Shown here in pieces: positions 36,956 to 46,143 of a stretch of DNA of 64,000 nt; positions within the stretch are counted from its first letter, which is position 1; each line of letters begins with the position of its first letter. A model generated the notes under the pieces. That model saw nothing but the letters and a program-made list of their open reading frames with translations, made no database searches and was not told the DNA's origin. A program made the position numbers and the translations under genes. Source of the stretch: Pseudomonas kribbensis (lineage in GTDB: Bacteria > Pseudomonadota > Gammaproteobacteria > Pseudomonadales > Pseudomonadaceae); contig NZ_CP029608.1 in assembly GCF_003352185.1 (NCBI RefSeq), forward strand, positions 4,030,001 through 4,094,000. Reading direction: 5' to 3'.

Positions 36956-37186
36956 CGTCACTCTCTTGATCAGTTACCGGTCATCGTGTTCCGGCTTGGT
37001 CGAGGATCATAGGACGGCGCAACGCTGCGGTATAGCCCAAAGGGGCAGATGCATCGGCTGCATAGAGCGAAGTGATTGGTCACCACCGACCTTTGGTCAA
37101 TAGCCTGAAACACGCCAGCGACTAGACTGTCACTCGAAAGACAGCAAAAGAGTGAGCGCCCGACGCAGGGCAAAGAGGAGGCACCG

Positions 37187-37354
37187 ATGAGCCTGACCAT
37201 GACCATTGTGATGTTGATTGCCGGCTGGCTGGCCGTTGCCGCTGCCATGTTGTGGGGCGTGCTGCGGATTTCCCGTCGCCATCACCACCCTGTGCAACCT
37301 GCACCGATCAAGAAGATCGAGAAACACAGCGCCCGTCACGCCACCGCGCACTGA
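37187..37354 (+). CDS. Small single-span membrane protein, 55 residues
   Basis: A strong ribosome binding site AGGAGG lies six bases before the ATG. The encoded protein has one membrane helix (about residues 5-26, TIVMLIAGWLAVAAAMLWGVL). A basic, His-rich cytoplasmic tail follows (RISRRHHHPVQPAPIKKIEKHSARH). By the positive-inside rule the C-terminus is cytoplasmic. A terminator follows. No family recognised; the signals make it a convincing gene. Confidence 0.75.
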   Translation: MSLTMTIVMLIAGWLAVAAAMLWGVLRISRRHHHPVQPAPIKKIEKHSARHATAH

Positions 37355-37379
37355 CATCTTTCAATCGATTCAAACGAAA

Positions 37380-37420
37380 AAGGCCGCGTGACTCTTGCGA
37401 GTGACGCGGCCTTCGCTTTT
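37380..37420. terminator. Terminator between the small membrane protein and terC
   Basis: Ten-base arms AAGGCCGCGT / ACGCGGCCTT enclose a second short stem (GACTC / GAGT). It is followed by TCGCTTTT on the plus strand and preceded by an A run on the other side. Confidence 0.75.
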
Positions 37421-37427
37421 CCAGAGG

Positions 37428-38177
37428 TTACGCCTGGGCAGCCAGTTTCTTCTGCTTGGCGCGACGGGACATCATGTTCAACACCTCAATCGCAGCCGAG
37501 AACGCCATGGCGGCATACACATAACCTTTCGGTACGTGGGCGCCGAAACCTTCGGCGATCAGCGTCATGCCGATCATGATCAGGAAGCCCAGGGCCAGCA
37601 TTACCACCGACGGGTTGTCGTTGATGAACTTGGCCAGCGGGTCAGCCGCAAACAGCATCACCAGTACCGAAACCACCACCGCGATCACCATGATCGGCAA
37701 GTGTTCGGTCATGCCGACAGCGGTAATGATGCTGTCGATCGAGAACACCATGTCCAGCATCAGGATCTGCCCGATGGCCGCGGCAAAGCCCAGGGTTACT
37801 GTCGAGGTAGCCGACTTCGGATCGTCCGGCACCGGGTCCATACTGTGATGGATCTCGGTCGTCGCCTTCCACACCAGGAACAGGCCACCGGCGATCAGGA
37901 TCATGTCCTTCCAGGAGAACGCCTGGCCCAGGATCTCGATGACTGGCTCAGTCAACTGCACGATGAAGGCGATGGTGCTCAACAGCGCCAGACGCATGAT
38001 CAGCGCCATGCCGATACCGAGGCGGCGGGCCTTCTGCCGGTACTGCTCGGGCAGCTTGTTGGTCAGGATCGAAATGAAGATCAGGTTATCGATGCCGAGC
38101 ACGATTTCCATCACCACCAGTGTGGCCAAGGCAATCCAGGCCGTCGGGCTGGAAGCGAGTTCTAACAGGTATTCCAT
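37428..38177 (-). CDS. TerC-family integral membrane protein
   Basis: This 249-residue protein has about seven membrane spans. The TerC signatures are [23 protein letters not shown] and [20 protein letters not shown], each with acidic residues inside the membrane. The family includes tellurite-resistance TerC and the Mn2+ exporters YoaE/Alx/MeeF types; this short form (YgdQ/YjbE-like) probably exports metal ions, with Mn2+ the leading candidate. It ends with a basic tail [13 protein letters not shown] lipoprotein gene precedes it by 28 bases and could share its promoter. Confidence 0.9.
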   Translation of the reverse strand: MEYLLELASSPTAWIALATLVVMEIVLGIDNLIFISILTNKLPEQYRQKARRLGIGMALIMRLALLSTIAFIVQLTEPVIEILGQAFSWKDMILIAGGLFLVWKATTEIHHSMDPVPDDPKSATSTVTLGFAAAIGQILMLDMVFSIDSIITAVGMTEHLPIMVIAVVVSVLVMLFAADPLAKFINDNPSVVMLALGFLIMIGMTLIAEGFGAHVPKGYVYAAMAFSAAIEVLNMMSRRAKQKKLAAQA

Positions 38178-38205
38178 GGGTCAGTCCTGACTCTTGTAAG
38201 ACGGT

Positions 38206-38448
38206 TTAGATGGTCTTGGAGGAAGATTCGGATTTTTCCGCATCTTTTTCCGGGGCTTCTTTTTTCTCGATCAGACCGCCAGTGGCTTCGCTGAGCGCCT
38301 GCTCGGCGGCTTTGTGCGTGTCGTCGATCGCCTGCTTGGCGCTCTCGGCGGCCTTGCCCATCAATTGCTGGGCGCTTTTTTCAGCCTGGTCGCAGCCCGC
38401 CATAAGCAGTAAAGACGTAAACATCAGTGCCGGGATCGTGTATTTCAT
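38206..38448 (-). CDS. Small lipoprotein with charged helical tail
   Basis: This 80-residue protein has a signal peptide with lipobox LLMAGC (Cys19; next residue Asp). Asp at position +2 is the classic inner-membrane retention signal in E. coli, less strict in Pseudomonas. The mature part is alanine-rich and highly charged, predicted as an amphipathic helix (AEKSAQQLMGKAAESAKQAI). AAGGA precedes the ATG. It lies just upstream of terC on the same strand. Function unknown. Confidence 0.7.
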   Translation of the reverse strand: MKYTIPALMFTSLLLMAGCDQAEKSAQQLMGKAAESAKQAIDDTHKAAEQALSEATGGLIEKKEAPEKDAEKSESSSKTI

Positions 38449-38592
38449 AAGGGTTCCTTCGAATGAACAGACAGGGTCACAGACCGCCCGTCGATGGCTG
38501 GGCATTCTAGGGAGACAAACACTTCAGGAAAATTCGTATTTTTAGCGGCTATACTTCGATTTATACGAACTGTATTTGACGGACCAGACCCC

Positions 38593-39492
38593 ATGCTCAA
38601 TTACCGACAACTGCATTACTTCTGGGTGGTGGCCAAGACCGGCAGCATCGTGCGCGCCTGCGAGCAACTGAACCTCACGCCGCAGACCATCAGCGGGCAG
38701 ATTTCCCTGCTCGAACAGACCTACGGCATCCAGTTGTTCCAGCGAGTCGGCCGGCAACTCGAACTCACCGAAGCCGGGCGCCAGGCCCTGCCTTACGCCG
38801 AGCAGATGTTCCAGCTCGGCGGCGAACTGGAACTGATGTTGCGCGCACAACCCAACGAGCAGCAGATCCTGTTCCGGGTCGGCGTGGCGGACGTGGTGCC
38901 CAAATCCATCGTCTATCGCCTGATCGCACCGACCATGGAGCTCAGCGAACCGCTGCGCATCACTTGCCGCGAAGACAAACTTGAGCGATTACTGGCGGAC
39001 CTGGCGATCCAGCGCCTGGACCTGGTGATCTCCGACAGCCCGATGCCCTCGCACTTGGACATCAAGGGCTACAGCCAGAAACTCGGGGAATGCGGGATCA
39101 GTTTCTTTGCCACCGCAGAATTGGCGGCGTTATACGGTCAGGATTTTCCGCGCAGCCTGCACGGCGCGCCGCTGCTGATTCCCGGCGCGGAGACCGTGGT
39201 GCGCAGCCGTTTGCAGCGCTGGTTCGCCGAGCAGCAGATTCAGCCAAGGATTGTCGGGGAGTTCGATGACAGCGCCCTGATGCAGGCGTTCGGCCAGTCC
39301 GGGAGCGGGATCTTCATCGGCCCGAGCGTGATTGCCGATGAGGTGAAGCGCCAGTACGGCGTCGAGTTGATCGGCCAGACCGATGCGGTGAGTGAGTCGT
39401 TCTACGCGATCTCGGTGGAACGCAAGGTCAAGCACCCCGGCATCAAAGCGATTACCGAAGGTGCCCGACGCGAGCTGTTTACCGAGTTTTAA
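38593..39492 (+). CDS. nhaR: NhaR-type LysR regulator
   Basis: NhaR is an Na+-responsive activator of nhaA in E. coli and also affects biofilm genes. The 299-residue protein shows the subfamily N-terminus MLNYRQLHYFWVVAKTGSIVRACEQLNLTPQTISGQI, which differs from most LysR proteins. The effector domain contains DKLERLLADLAIQRLDLVISD. No antiporter gene lies beside it: its convergent neighbour is an MFS pump, and TerC lies on the other side. The ATG is chosen at the family start; the longer frame adds a hydrophobic unlikely extension. Confidence 0.88.
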   Translation: MLNYRQLHYFWVVAKTGSIVRACEQLNLTPQTISGQISLLEQTYGIQLFQRVGRQLELTEAGRQALPYAEQMFQLGGELELMLRAQPNEQQILFRVGVADVVPKSIVYRLIAPTMELSEPLRITCREDKLERLLADLAIQRLDLVISDSPMPSHLDIKGYSQKLGECGISFFATAELAALYGQDFPRSLHGAPLLIPGAETVVRSRLQRWFAEQQIQPRIVGEFDDSALMQAFGQSGSGIFIGPSVIADEVKRQYGVELIGQTDAVSESFYAISVERKVKHPGIKAITEGARRELFTEF

Positions 39493-40649
39493 GCCGTTGC
39501 GCAGACATCGCGCGGCTTGAGCACCATCAACACCATGGCGAGGAAAATCGACAGCAGGATGAACGCGGCGGCCGCGAAGCCTACGAAGCCCAGGCCGGCA
39601 CTGTCGATCACTCGACCGCCAATAATCGCGCCCAGACCGATCCCGAGGTTGGCCCCGGCAATGTTCAACGACGCAGCGAAGGCCGGCGCCTCAGGTGCGG
39701 CTTTCATCAAACGCACGTGGCTGACCAGAAACAGCGCCGCCTGAGTCACGCCCCAGATGCCCATGGCCGCCGCCAGACCCAGCGACGAATTGATGTTCGG
39801 TACCAGCGCCACCATCCCGGGAATCATGAACGCGCAGAACATCACCGAGGCCATCAGCGGATGGCGATCCACCGCGCGCCCGCCCAGCGAGTTGCCGATC
39901 AGCCCGACTGCGCCAAAGCCCATCAGGCACCAACCGACCACGGTGCCATTGAAGCCAGCCAGACGCTCAAGGATGTCCGCCAGATAGGTGTAGGCCGTGA
40001 ACATGCCGCTGAACACCAGGATCGACAGCAATACATGGCCAAGCATCAGCGGGCTGCGCAGGATCTTGAACTGCGAAGCGAAGCTGACCTGGTGCTGGTG
40101 CAGGCTGGTTTTCGGCAGGTAGACAAACAGCAGCAAGGCCTTGGCGAACGCAATCACCGCCAGAATGGCGAATGCACTGCGCCAGCCGAACGCGTCGGAA
40201 ATCAGCGTGCCCACCGGAATGCCGAACACCGTGGCACAGACGATGCCGAAGCCGATCTTGGCAATGGCGCGACCGGCGAAGTCCGGGCCGACGATGTCCA
40301 CGGCAGTTTCGCTGGCCAGCGCCCAGAACACCGGCAACCCCAGCGCCGGGATCAGTCGAGCAATGGCCATGACCCAGATGTTCGGCGCCAGCGCCGCCAC
40401 GGTATTGGCCAGACCAAACATGATCAGGATGGTGATGAACAGTTTGCGCCGTTCGAATCGGGCGAAATATGCGGTCAAGAAAGGACCGAACATGGCCACG
40501 GTGAAAGCGAATAGAGTCACCAGCAACCCGGCTTGCGGGATAGTGACTTCCAGGTCGCGGGCAATCGCCGGCAACAGGCCGACGATGACGAACTCCGTGG
40601 TCAGCACCGTGAATCCGGCGGCAGACAACAGAAGGATGGGCAACAGCAT
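39489..40649 (-). CDS. MFS transporter, DHA1 family (YdhP/AraJ-like)
   Basis: A 386-residue protein with 12 membrane spans. Its N-terminal signature LSAAGFTVLTTEFVIVGLLPAIARDL is typical of AraJ/YdhP/CmlA-like efflux carriers. Other family marks are FARFERRKLF, GIPVGTLISDAFGWR (motif C-like), and a second half starting near QFKILRSPLMLG. GGAG six bases before the ATG fixes the start; the 37-codon upstream extension is rejected. Its stop overlaps that of nhaR by 4 bases. Substrate unknown. Confidence 0.87.
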   Translation of the reverse strand: MLLPILLLSAAGFTVLTTEFVIVGLLPAIARDLEVTIPQAGLLVTLFAFTVAMFGPFLTAYFARFERRKLFITILIMFGLANTVAALAPNIWVMAIARLIPALGLPVFWALASETAVDIVGPDFAGRAIAKIGFGIVCATVFGIPVGTLISDAFGWRSAFAILAVIAFAKALLLFVYLPKTSLHQHQVSFASQFKILRSPLMLGHVLLSILVFSGMFTAYTYLADILERLAGFNGTVVGWCLMGFGAVGLIGNSLGGRAVDRHPLMASVMFCAFMIPGMVALVPNINSSLGLAAAMGIWGVTQAALFLVSHVRLMKAAPEAPAFAASLNIAGANLGIGLGAIIGGRVIDSAGLGFVGFAAAAFILLSIFLAMVLMVLKPRDVCATA

Positions 40650-40985
40650 GAGGAACTCCAGCAAAACGACGACACCAGCGCTGACCCGAAGGCCCGCCGG
40701 CAGAACTTGAAAATAAGGATGCGCAATCTTAACAGAGTGTTTCCCGAGTGACTTGCACAAACCTGTCTATGTTGCCGGACGTTTCGGTGGCAGATCGTCA
40801 CAGGCCTGAAGGATAAGGCCTACGCTGTGATAAAGTCCGCGCCCTGAAAAACGTACACCCTGTTCAGCCGCCCGTTTAACGGCGTGGCTGTCGCGTCATT
40901 CCTTTCGGTTCGTGTCTGTGGCCTGCCCCCGATTTATCGCCCGGATCACGCAACCTTGCACCCTATAAAAAGCAGAGATGCCGTT
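40650..40985. other. Intergenic region between divergent MFS and sstT genes
   Basis: About 335 bases without a credible gene. It should hold both promoters. The sequence TGATAAAGTCCGCGCCCTGAA near 40828 and a TATAAAA stretch at about 40965 are the only AT-rich promoter-like spots. I could not identify a riboswitch or a clear operator. Confidence 0.4.
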
Positions 40986-42218
40986 ATGACCGCTTCATCC
41001 CCTTCTCTATTGCAACGCCTGCAAAGCCTCAGCCTGGTCACGCAGATCCTGATCGGCCTGATTGCCGGCATCGCCCTGGCGCTGCTCGCACCGGAAGCCG
41101 CGAAAGGCACCGCTTTCATCGGCAAGGTGTTCGTCTCGGCGCTGAAAGCCGTGGCGCCGATTCTGGTGTTCGTGCTGGTCATGGCCTCGATTGCCAACCA
41201 CAAGCACGGCCAGGAAACCCATATCCGGCCAATTCTGTTCCTCTATCTGCTGGGCACCTTTGGCGCTGCGGTGGTGGCCGTGGTTGCCAGCACCCTTTTC
41301 CCGTCGCATCTGGTGCTGTCCACCGACAACGTCGCCGTGACGGCACCGGGCGGCATCGGTGAAGTCCTGCAAAGCCTGCTGTTGAGCGTGGTCGATAACC
41401 CGGTCACCGCGCTGATGAACGCCAACTTCATCGGCATTCTGGCCTGGGCCATCGGCATGGGCGTGGCCATCCGCCACGCCGGTGATACCACCCGGGAAGT
41501 GGTCAGCGATTTGTCCAACGGCGTGACCCTGATCGTGCGCGTGGTGATCCGCTTCGCACCGCTGGGGATTTTCGGCCTGGTGGCTTCGACCCTGGCCACT
41601 TCCGGTTTTGGCGCACTGGTCGGCTACGCTCACCTGTTGGCGGTGCTGTTGGGCTGCATGGCCTTCGTGGCACTGGTGATGAACCCGCTGATCGTGTTCT
41701 GGAAACTGCGCCGCAACCCGTATCCGCTGACGCTGAAATGCCTGCGTGAAAGCGGCATCACCGCGTTCTTCACGCGCAGTTCGGCGGCGAACATTCCGGT
41801 CAACCTGGAACTGAGCAAACGCCTGGGCCTGCACGAAGATACCTATTCGGTCTCGATTCCGCTGGGCGCGACCATCAACATGGCCGGTGCGTCGATCACC
41901 ATCACCGTGCTGACCCTCGCCGCCGTGCATACACTGGGCATCGCCGTGGACATCCCGACCGCGATCCTGCTCAGCGTTGTCGCCGCAATCTGCGCGTGCG
42001 GTGCGTCCGGTGTAGCCGGCGGTTCGCTGCTGCTGATCCCGCTGGCGTGCAGCCTGTTCGGCATCCCGAGCGAAATCGCCATGCAGGTGGTGGCGGTCGG
42101 TTTCATCATCGGCGTACTGCAGGATTCGGCCGAGACGGCGCTGAACTCCTCAACCGACGTGCTGTTCACCGCTGCGGCTTGCCTGGGCGAAGAACAGAAA
42201 GCCCAGCGTCCGGCGTAA
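40986..42218 (+). CDS. sstT: Serine/threonine:sodium symporter SstT
   Basis: SstT imports L-serine and L-threonine with Na+ (DAACS family). The 410-residue protein has the eight-helix, two-hairpin architecture: [14 protein letters not shown], the serine-rich hairpin motif [19 protein letters not shown], the [18 protein letters not shown] segment, and [15 protein letters not shown] near the second hairpin. The ATG at MTASSPS is the family start; the 34-codon upstream extension is discarded. A strong terminator follows. Confidence 0.94.
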   Translation: MTASSPSLLQRLQSLSLVTQILIGLIAGIALALLAPEAAKGTAFIGKVFVSALKAVAPILVFVLVMASIANHKHGQETHIRPILFLYLLGTFGAAVVAVVASTLFPSHLVLSTDNVAVTAPGGIGEVLQSLLLSVVDNPVTALMNANFIGILAWAIGMGVAIRHAGDTTREVVSDLSNGVTLIVRVVIRFAPLGIFGLVASTLATSGFGALVGYAHLLAVLLGCMAFVALVMNPLIVFWKLRRNPYPLTLKCLRESGITAFFTRSSAANIPVNLELSKRLGLHEDTYSVSIPLGATINMAGASITITVLTLAAVHTLGIAVDIPTAILLSVVAAICACGASGVAGGSLLLIPLACSLFGIPSEIAMQVVAVGFIIGVLQDSAETALNSSTDVLFTAAACLGEEQKAQRPA

Positions 42219-42232
42219 ACACCGAGCGCAAT

Positions 42233-42270
42233 AAAAAGCCCGCCAAGGCGCAAACCTTGGCGGGCTTTTT
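42233..42270. terminator. Terminator between sstT and a convergent gene
   Basis: Sixteen-base arms starting AAAAAGCCCGCCAAGG enclose loop CGCAAA and end in TTTTT. The symmetric A and T tracts make it bidirectional. Confidence 0.92.
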
Positions 42271-42282
42271 GTTGCGTCGGGT

Positions 42283-42792
42283 TTAGAACGCGCCCATGTA
42301 ATCGCGCTTGCCGATTTCAACGCCGTTGTGACGCAGCAGGTCGTAAGCGGTGGTGACGTGGAAGAAGAACTGCGGCAGGCCGTAGCTCAGCAGGTAAGCC
42401 TGGCCGCTGAAGCGCTTCTCTTTCGGGGTGCCCGGACGGGTCACGATCTCGATGCCTTCCTTGCCGTTGATTTGCTCAGGCTTGATCTCGCCGATGAAGG
42501 CCAGGACCTTGGTGATCAGCGCTTGCAGCTCGGCGAAGGTGGTTTCGGTGTCGTCGTATTTCGGGATTTCGACTTCGGCCAGACGCGAGGAAACGCCTTT
42601 GGCGAAGTCCACGGCGATCTGCACCTGACGCACCAGCGGAAACATGTCCGGGTACAGACGCGCTTGCAGGAAGGCGTTCGGGTCGATGTTTTTCGCGGTG
42701 GCGTGGGCTTCGGCTTTTTTCAGCACATCGCTCAGGGCGTTGAGCATTTGTTGGAAAACCGGGACGGATGCGGCGTACAGGGAAATGGTCAT
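42283..42792 (-). CDS. DUF1993 domain protein
   Basis: The 169-residue protein covers the whole DUF1993 domain, a helical bundle distantly related to DinB-type metal-dependent enzymes. Typical stretches are QARLYPDMFPLVRQVQIA, TFAELQALI and LPQFFFHVTTAYDLLRHNGVEIGKRDY at the C-terminus. His in the last segment could bind a metal, but a full DinB His triad is not evident. No operon partners. Biochemical function is unknown. Confidence 0.88.
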   Translation of the reverse strand: MTISLYAASVPVFQQMLNALSDVLKKAEAHATAKNIDPNAFLQARLYPDMFPLVRQVQIAVDFAKGVSSRLAEVEIPKYDDTETTFAELQALITKVLAFIGEIKPEQINGKEGIEIVTRPGTPKEKRFSGQAYLLSYGLPQFFFHVTTAYDLLRHNGVEIGKRDYMGAF

Positions 42793-42916
42793 GGCAGTCT
42801 CACGTGGTGGCTGGGTGAATCGTGGGGCGATTATAGCCATGCTCGCGGGCCGCGCGACTTGTCTTTTATCCAGCAAGGATTAGGCTAGGCGCCTTCGACT
42901 GCAGAGGGAACGCGCG

Positions 42917-43564
42917 ATGTCCACAGAACTTGAAACCAACGTCAACGAACCACGGCTCAACGCCACGGAAATCCGCATTCTGGGTTCGCTGATCGAGAAA
43001 CAGGCCACCAGCCCGGAAACATATCCGCTGACCCTCAACGCACTGGTGCTGGCCTGCAATCAGAAAACCAGCCGGGAACCGGTGATGAACCTGACCCAGG
43101 GCCAGGTCGGCCAGAGCTTGCGCGCCCTCGAAGGTCGCGGTTTCGCCAAGCTGGTGATGGGTAGCCGCGCCGACCGCTGGGAGCACAAGGTCGACAAGGC
43201 GCTGGAGCTGGTGCCGGCACAGATGATTCTGACCGGGCTGATGTTCCTGCGCGGCCCGCAGACCGTCAACGAACTGTTGACCCGCAGCGGTCGCATGCAT
43301 GAATTCGAAGACGCCGAACAAGTGGTGCATCAACTGGAGCGCCTGATCGCCCGGGACCTGGCGGTGCTGATTCCGCGTCAGGCCGGCCAGCGCGAGGACC
43401 GCTACACCCATGCACTGGGCGATCCGGCGGACATCGAGGCGATTATTGCGGCACGACAGAATCCGAGTGATCGCGGCGCTGCCAGCGGTGTGTCAGTGGA
43501 GCGCATCGAAGAGCTGGAAGCGCGGATTGCAGCGCTGGAAGAGCGCCTGGCCCGCCTCGAATAA
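42917..43564 (+). CDS. yceH: YceH family (UPF0502/DUF480) protein
   Basis: This 215-residue protein contains the tandem winged-helix DUF480 domain: [38 protein letters not shown] and [28 protein letters not shown] are nearly invariant in the family. A C-terminal helix ([20 protein letters not shown]) is predicted to form a coiled coil, probably for oligomerisation. The fold suggests DNA binding, but no target is known. GAGGGAA precedes the ATG. It is a single gene, divergent from the DUF1993 gene. Confidence 0.93.
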   Translation: MSTELETNVNEPRLNATEIRILGSLIEKQATSPETYPLTLNALVLACNQKTSREPVMNLTQGQVGQSLRALEGRGFAKLVMGSRADRWEHKVDKALELVPAQMILTGLMFLRGPQTVNELLTRSGRMHEFEDAEQVVHQLERLIARDLAVLIPRQAGQREDRYTHALGDPADIEAIIAARQNPSDRGAASGVSVERIEELEARIAALEERLARLE

Positions 43565-43580
43565 GCGTAACGGGGCGGCG

Positions 43581-44099
43581 TTACTCGCCGTCCCAGTAAT
43601 CCACCCCGTCCGACTGCCGCGCCACCGCGACGAATCCCGAGGCATTGCCCTCGGCATCGATGCTGAAATTATCCATCACCGCGTATTTGTTCGAGTCCGG
43701 GTATTCACAGATGTCCGGTTGCTGCTGGGTGCTGACTGCCAGATAGCGCAGCTCCTGCGAGCTGGTGTTGATGATTTGATGCGCCTTTTCCGGGCCGCCC
43801 GGCGGGCAGGCGATCACGTCGCCGGCGCGGATCGGGAAACGCTCGGCCCCCAAGCGCACCTCCCCTTCCCCGGCCACCACGTAGAACATCTCCTCATTGA
43901 CCCGATGGCTGTGGAACGGACTGCCACGCATGCCCGGCGGCAGCGCATACAGCCGATAACCGAGCTTCTGCGCACCCAGTTGCTGGCCGATTCGGGCGAA
44001 CCGCTGCTGATAACGCCCGGCGGTTTCGCCTTCGGGGGCCAGGGCTTCGGGCAACGGTTCGAGTTCGACATCATTCAGGTTGAGAATGGGCGGGTGCAT
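43581..44099 (-). CDS. Cupin domain protein
   Basis: A 172-residue single-domain cupin. Motif 1 is PFHSHRVNEEMFYVVAGEGEVRLG (HxH...E...G) and motif 2 includes GDVIACPPGGPEKAHQI, giving a 3-His/1-Glu metal site. The C-terminal part (DNFSIDAEGNASGFVAVARQSDGVDYWDGE) is conserved in a Pseudomonas subgroup with unknown substrate. The ATG with GAGG seven bases upstream is chosen, 20 codons inside the longer frame. It is a stand-alone gene. Confidence 0.88.
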   Translation of the reverse strand: MHPPILNLNDVELEPLPEALAPEGETAGRYQQRFARIGQQLGAQKLGYRLYALPPGMRGSPFHSHRVNEEMFYVVAGEGEVRLGAERFPIRAGDVIACPPGGPEKAHQIINTSSQELRYLAVSTQQQPDICEYPDSNKYAVMDNFSIDAEGNASGFVAVARQSDGVDYWDGE

Positions 44100-44184
44100 G
44101 CAAACCTCGGCTTTTGTCGTGGGGCAAGTCTGTGCCTGCTGATCCGGCAGTATAGGCAATGACCAACCCCGACACCGAGATCAA

Positions 44185-45003
44185 TCAACTGCGGGCAAAC
44201 GCCACCGCTGCATCGAACTGCTCGACCGTCGGCCGCACGCCGGTGTACAGCACGAACTGCTCCAGCGCCTGGATCGCGATCACTTCCAGCCCGGTGATGA
44301 CTTTTTTGCCTTCAGCGCGGCCACGCACGATCAGTGGGGTTTCCGAGGGGATCGCCACCACATCGAACACGGTGTCGGCAGACTTGATCACATCCACTTC
44401 AAACGCCAACTGACCCGCTTCCGGACCACCGTCCATGCCGACCGGCGTCACGTTGATCAGCATCTGCGGGCGCTCGTCACCCATTTCCGCCTGCCACCGA
44501 TAGCCGAGGGAATCGGCCAGCGCACGGCCGGCGCGCTCGTTGCGGGCCACGATCAGACCATTCTTGTAACCACCATCGCGCAAGGCACTGGCCACCGCTT
44601 TGGCCATGCCGCCGCTGCCGCGCAGGGCGAAAGTCGAGTCCTTCGGCACCGCGTGGGTGTCAAGCAACTGGGCGATGGCGATGTAATCGGTGTTGTAGGC
44701 CTTGAGATGGCCGTTGGTGTTGACGATGGTGTTGATCGACTGGATCGCCGCTGCCGAGGCATCCAGCTCGTCGACCAGGGCAATGCAGGCCTCCTTGAAC
44801 GGCATCGACACCCCGCAACCACGGATGCCCAGCGCCCGGATCCCGCCGACGGCGCCCGGCAGATCCTGGCTGCTGAAGGCCTTGTAGTAGAAATTCAGGC
44901 CCAGTTGTTCGTACAAATGGTTATGAAAACGCAGACCGAAATTCCCGGGACGCCCAGACAGGGACATGCACAATTGGGTGTCTTTGTTGGGGTTCATCTG
45001 CAT
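44185..45003 (-). CDS. Shikimate-dehydrogenase-like oxidoreductase (SdhL/HI0607 type)
   Basis: This 272-residue NAD(P)-dependent enzyme has the AroE fold. N-terminal residues NKDTQLCMSLSGRPGNFG match the SdhL branch (Haemophilus HI0607) and differ from true AroE. Catalytic Lys70 (VSMPFKEAC) and Asp106 (YNTDYIAI) are present, and the nucleotide loop is RGSGGMAKAV. SdhL enzymes oxidise shikimate poorly, so the physiological substrate is open. AAGGAG six bases before the ATG decides the start among three nearby Met codons. A genuine aroE should exist elsewhere. Confidence 0.88.
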   Translation of the reverse strand: MQMNPNKDTQLCMSLSGRPGNFGLRFHNHLYEQLGLNFYYKAFSSQDLPGAVGGIRALGIRGCGVSMPFKEACIALVDELDASAAAIQSINTIVNTNGHLKAYNTDYIAIAQLLDTHAVPKDSTFALRGSGGMAKAVASALRDGGYKNGLIVARNERAGRALADSLGYRWQAEMGDERPQMLINVTPVGMDGGPEAGQLAFEVDVIKSADTVFDVVAIPSETPLIVRGRAEGKKVITGLEVIAIQALEQFVLYTGVRPTVEQFDAAVAFARS

Positions 45004-45257
45004 GGGAGACTCCTTCGAATGCACTTTCGGATGGACGGGATTAGCCAGACCATCAGGTTCTGAACGATCATAAGCCGGTCTGTTCCGGGCTTCACAGCCG
45101 ATGCCTGAAACCCGGTAAGCAAGTCGGTACAGACCTTACACAAAATTTACCCAGCCGCCGTGCTGTTTTTCCAAATGTTGCTGTCTTAGAAGTATCCCCG
45201 CGCTATCCCGAGCCTGTTGCAGGCCCGGACGCCGGGTCGAAGAACCGAGGATTAATC

Positions 45258-45602
45258 ATGATTCGTAAACTCCCCATCGTGGCCTTGTTGATTGGTGCAT
45301 TCGCGATCACAGGTCAGGCAGAAGCCCACGGCGGTGGCTGGCAGGGTCCGGCGGTATTTGGTGCGATCGTCGGCTCGGCCATCATCGGCTCGGCGCTCAT
45401 CAACCAGGATCGTCCGGTGTATGTTCAACAGCCTGTTTACGCTCAACCGGCGCCGGTGTACGTGCAACAACCGCCACCACCGGTCTACTACCAGCCGGCC
45501 CCGGTTTACGTACAACAACCGGTTTATGTTCCAGGCCCGGTCTACTACGGTCCGCCCCGTGGTTATTACGGCCACCCGCACTACTACGGTGGTCGCTGGT
45601 AA
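45258..45602 (+). CDS. Secreted Pro/Tyr/Gln-rich repeat protein
   Basis: The 114-residue protein has a signal peptide (cleavage about residue 23, AEA) and a short glycine-zipper-like stretch (GAIVGSAIIGSALI). From about residue 50 it is a low-complexity repeat region built on PVYVQQP and PVYAQP units, ending in Gly/Tyr/His-rich GYYGHPHYYGGRW. The composition is that of an exported, probably disordered or adhesive surface protein. GAGG lies 7-10 bases upstream of the ATG and a terminator follows. Function unknown. Confidence 0.75.
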   Translation: MIRKLPIVALLIGAFAITGQAEAHGGGWQGPAVFGAIVGSAIIGSALINQDRPVYVQQPVYAQPAPVYVQQPPPPVYYQPAPVYVQQPVYVPGPVYYGPPRGYYGHPHYYGGRW

Positions 45603-45615
45603 GCACACAGACAGA

Positions 45616-45643
45616 GCCCCGCTTTCCAGCGGGGCTTTTTTTG
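45616..45643 (+). terminator. Terminator after the repeat protein
   Basis: Stem AGCCCCGCT / AGCGGGGCT with a four-base loop is followed by seven T. Confidence 0.9.
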
Positions 45644-45846
45644 GCCTCAAGAAAGCCAACCGTCCGTCGGCCAACGTCTGAAAAAATCTCGCCAAGGTCG
45701 CTGTGGGGACAGTTTCACCCGTTAAAGTCGGCATGATGGACTCGACCGTCGGGCCGAAACACAAAACGGTCATCTATTTGTCATGACGGAACCGCAATCT
45801 GAATCCGTCCGCATACAACAGGTTTATAAAAACAAGGACGACTGGA

Positions 45847-46041
45847 ATGCCAACACAGAATCCGCACCGCATCGTCGGTTTATGCACCTCGAGCAAGGTG
45901 TACAACGCCCTGACCGAGCTCAAGCACCTGGAAGGCCATCGCACGGCGAAGTTTGTGTCGCTGCTGGCGGAAAACCTGGTGCGCAAGGGTTTGCTCAATG
46001 AGCACGAGATCGTGCACATGCTCGATCAGGTGGTCGATTGA
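45847..46041 (+). CDS. Small conserved-looking hypothetical protein, 64 residues
   Basis: AAGGA about eight bases before the ATG supports the start. The 64-residue product is soluble and helical (SSKVYNALTELKHLEGHRTAKFVSLLAENLVRKGLLNEHEIVHMLDQVV). The layout, short helices with a basic face, would fit a small helix-turn-helix or a regulator-binding protein, but no known family was recognised. Another small gene follows about 100 bases on. Confidence 0.65.
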   Translation: MPTQNPHRIVGLCTSSKVYNALTELKHLEGHRTAKFVSLLAENLVRKGLLNEHEIVHMLDQVVD

Positions 46042-46143
46042 CCGAGCCCTCAACGGCATCAATGTCCACTATCGAAAGTGTTGATTGTCCCTGAAACGGC
46101 CAAATCCCTAAGGTAGCTCCATAGATTGATGGAGGTACTTTTC

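Noticed and set aside
45252..45773. A 173-codon minus-strand frame opposite the repeat protein
   Set aside because: It owes its length to the codon pattern of the PVYVQQP repeats and crosses a strong terminator; no ribosome binding site.
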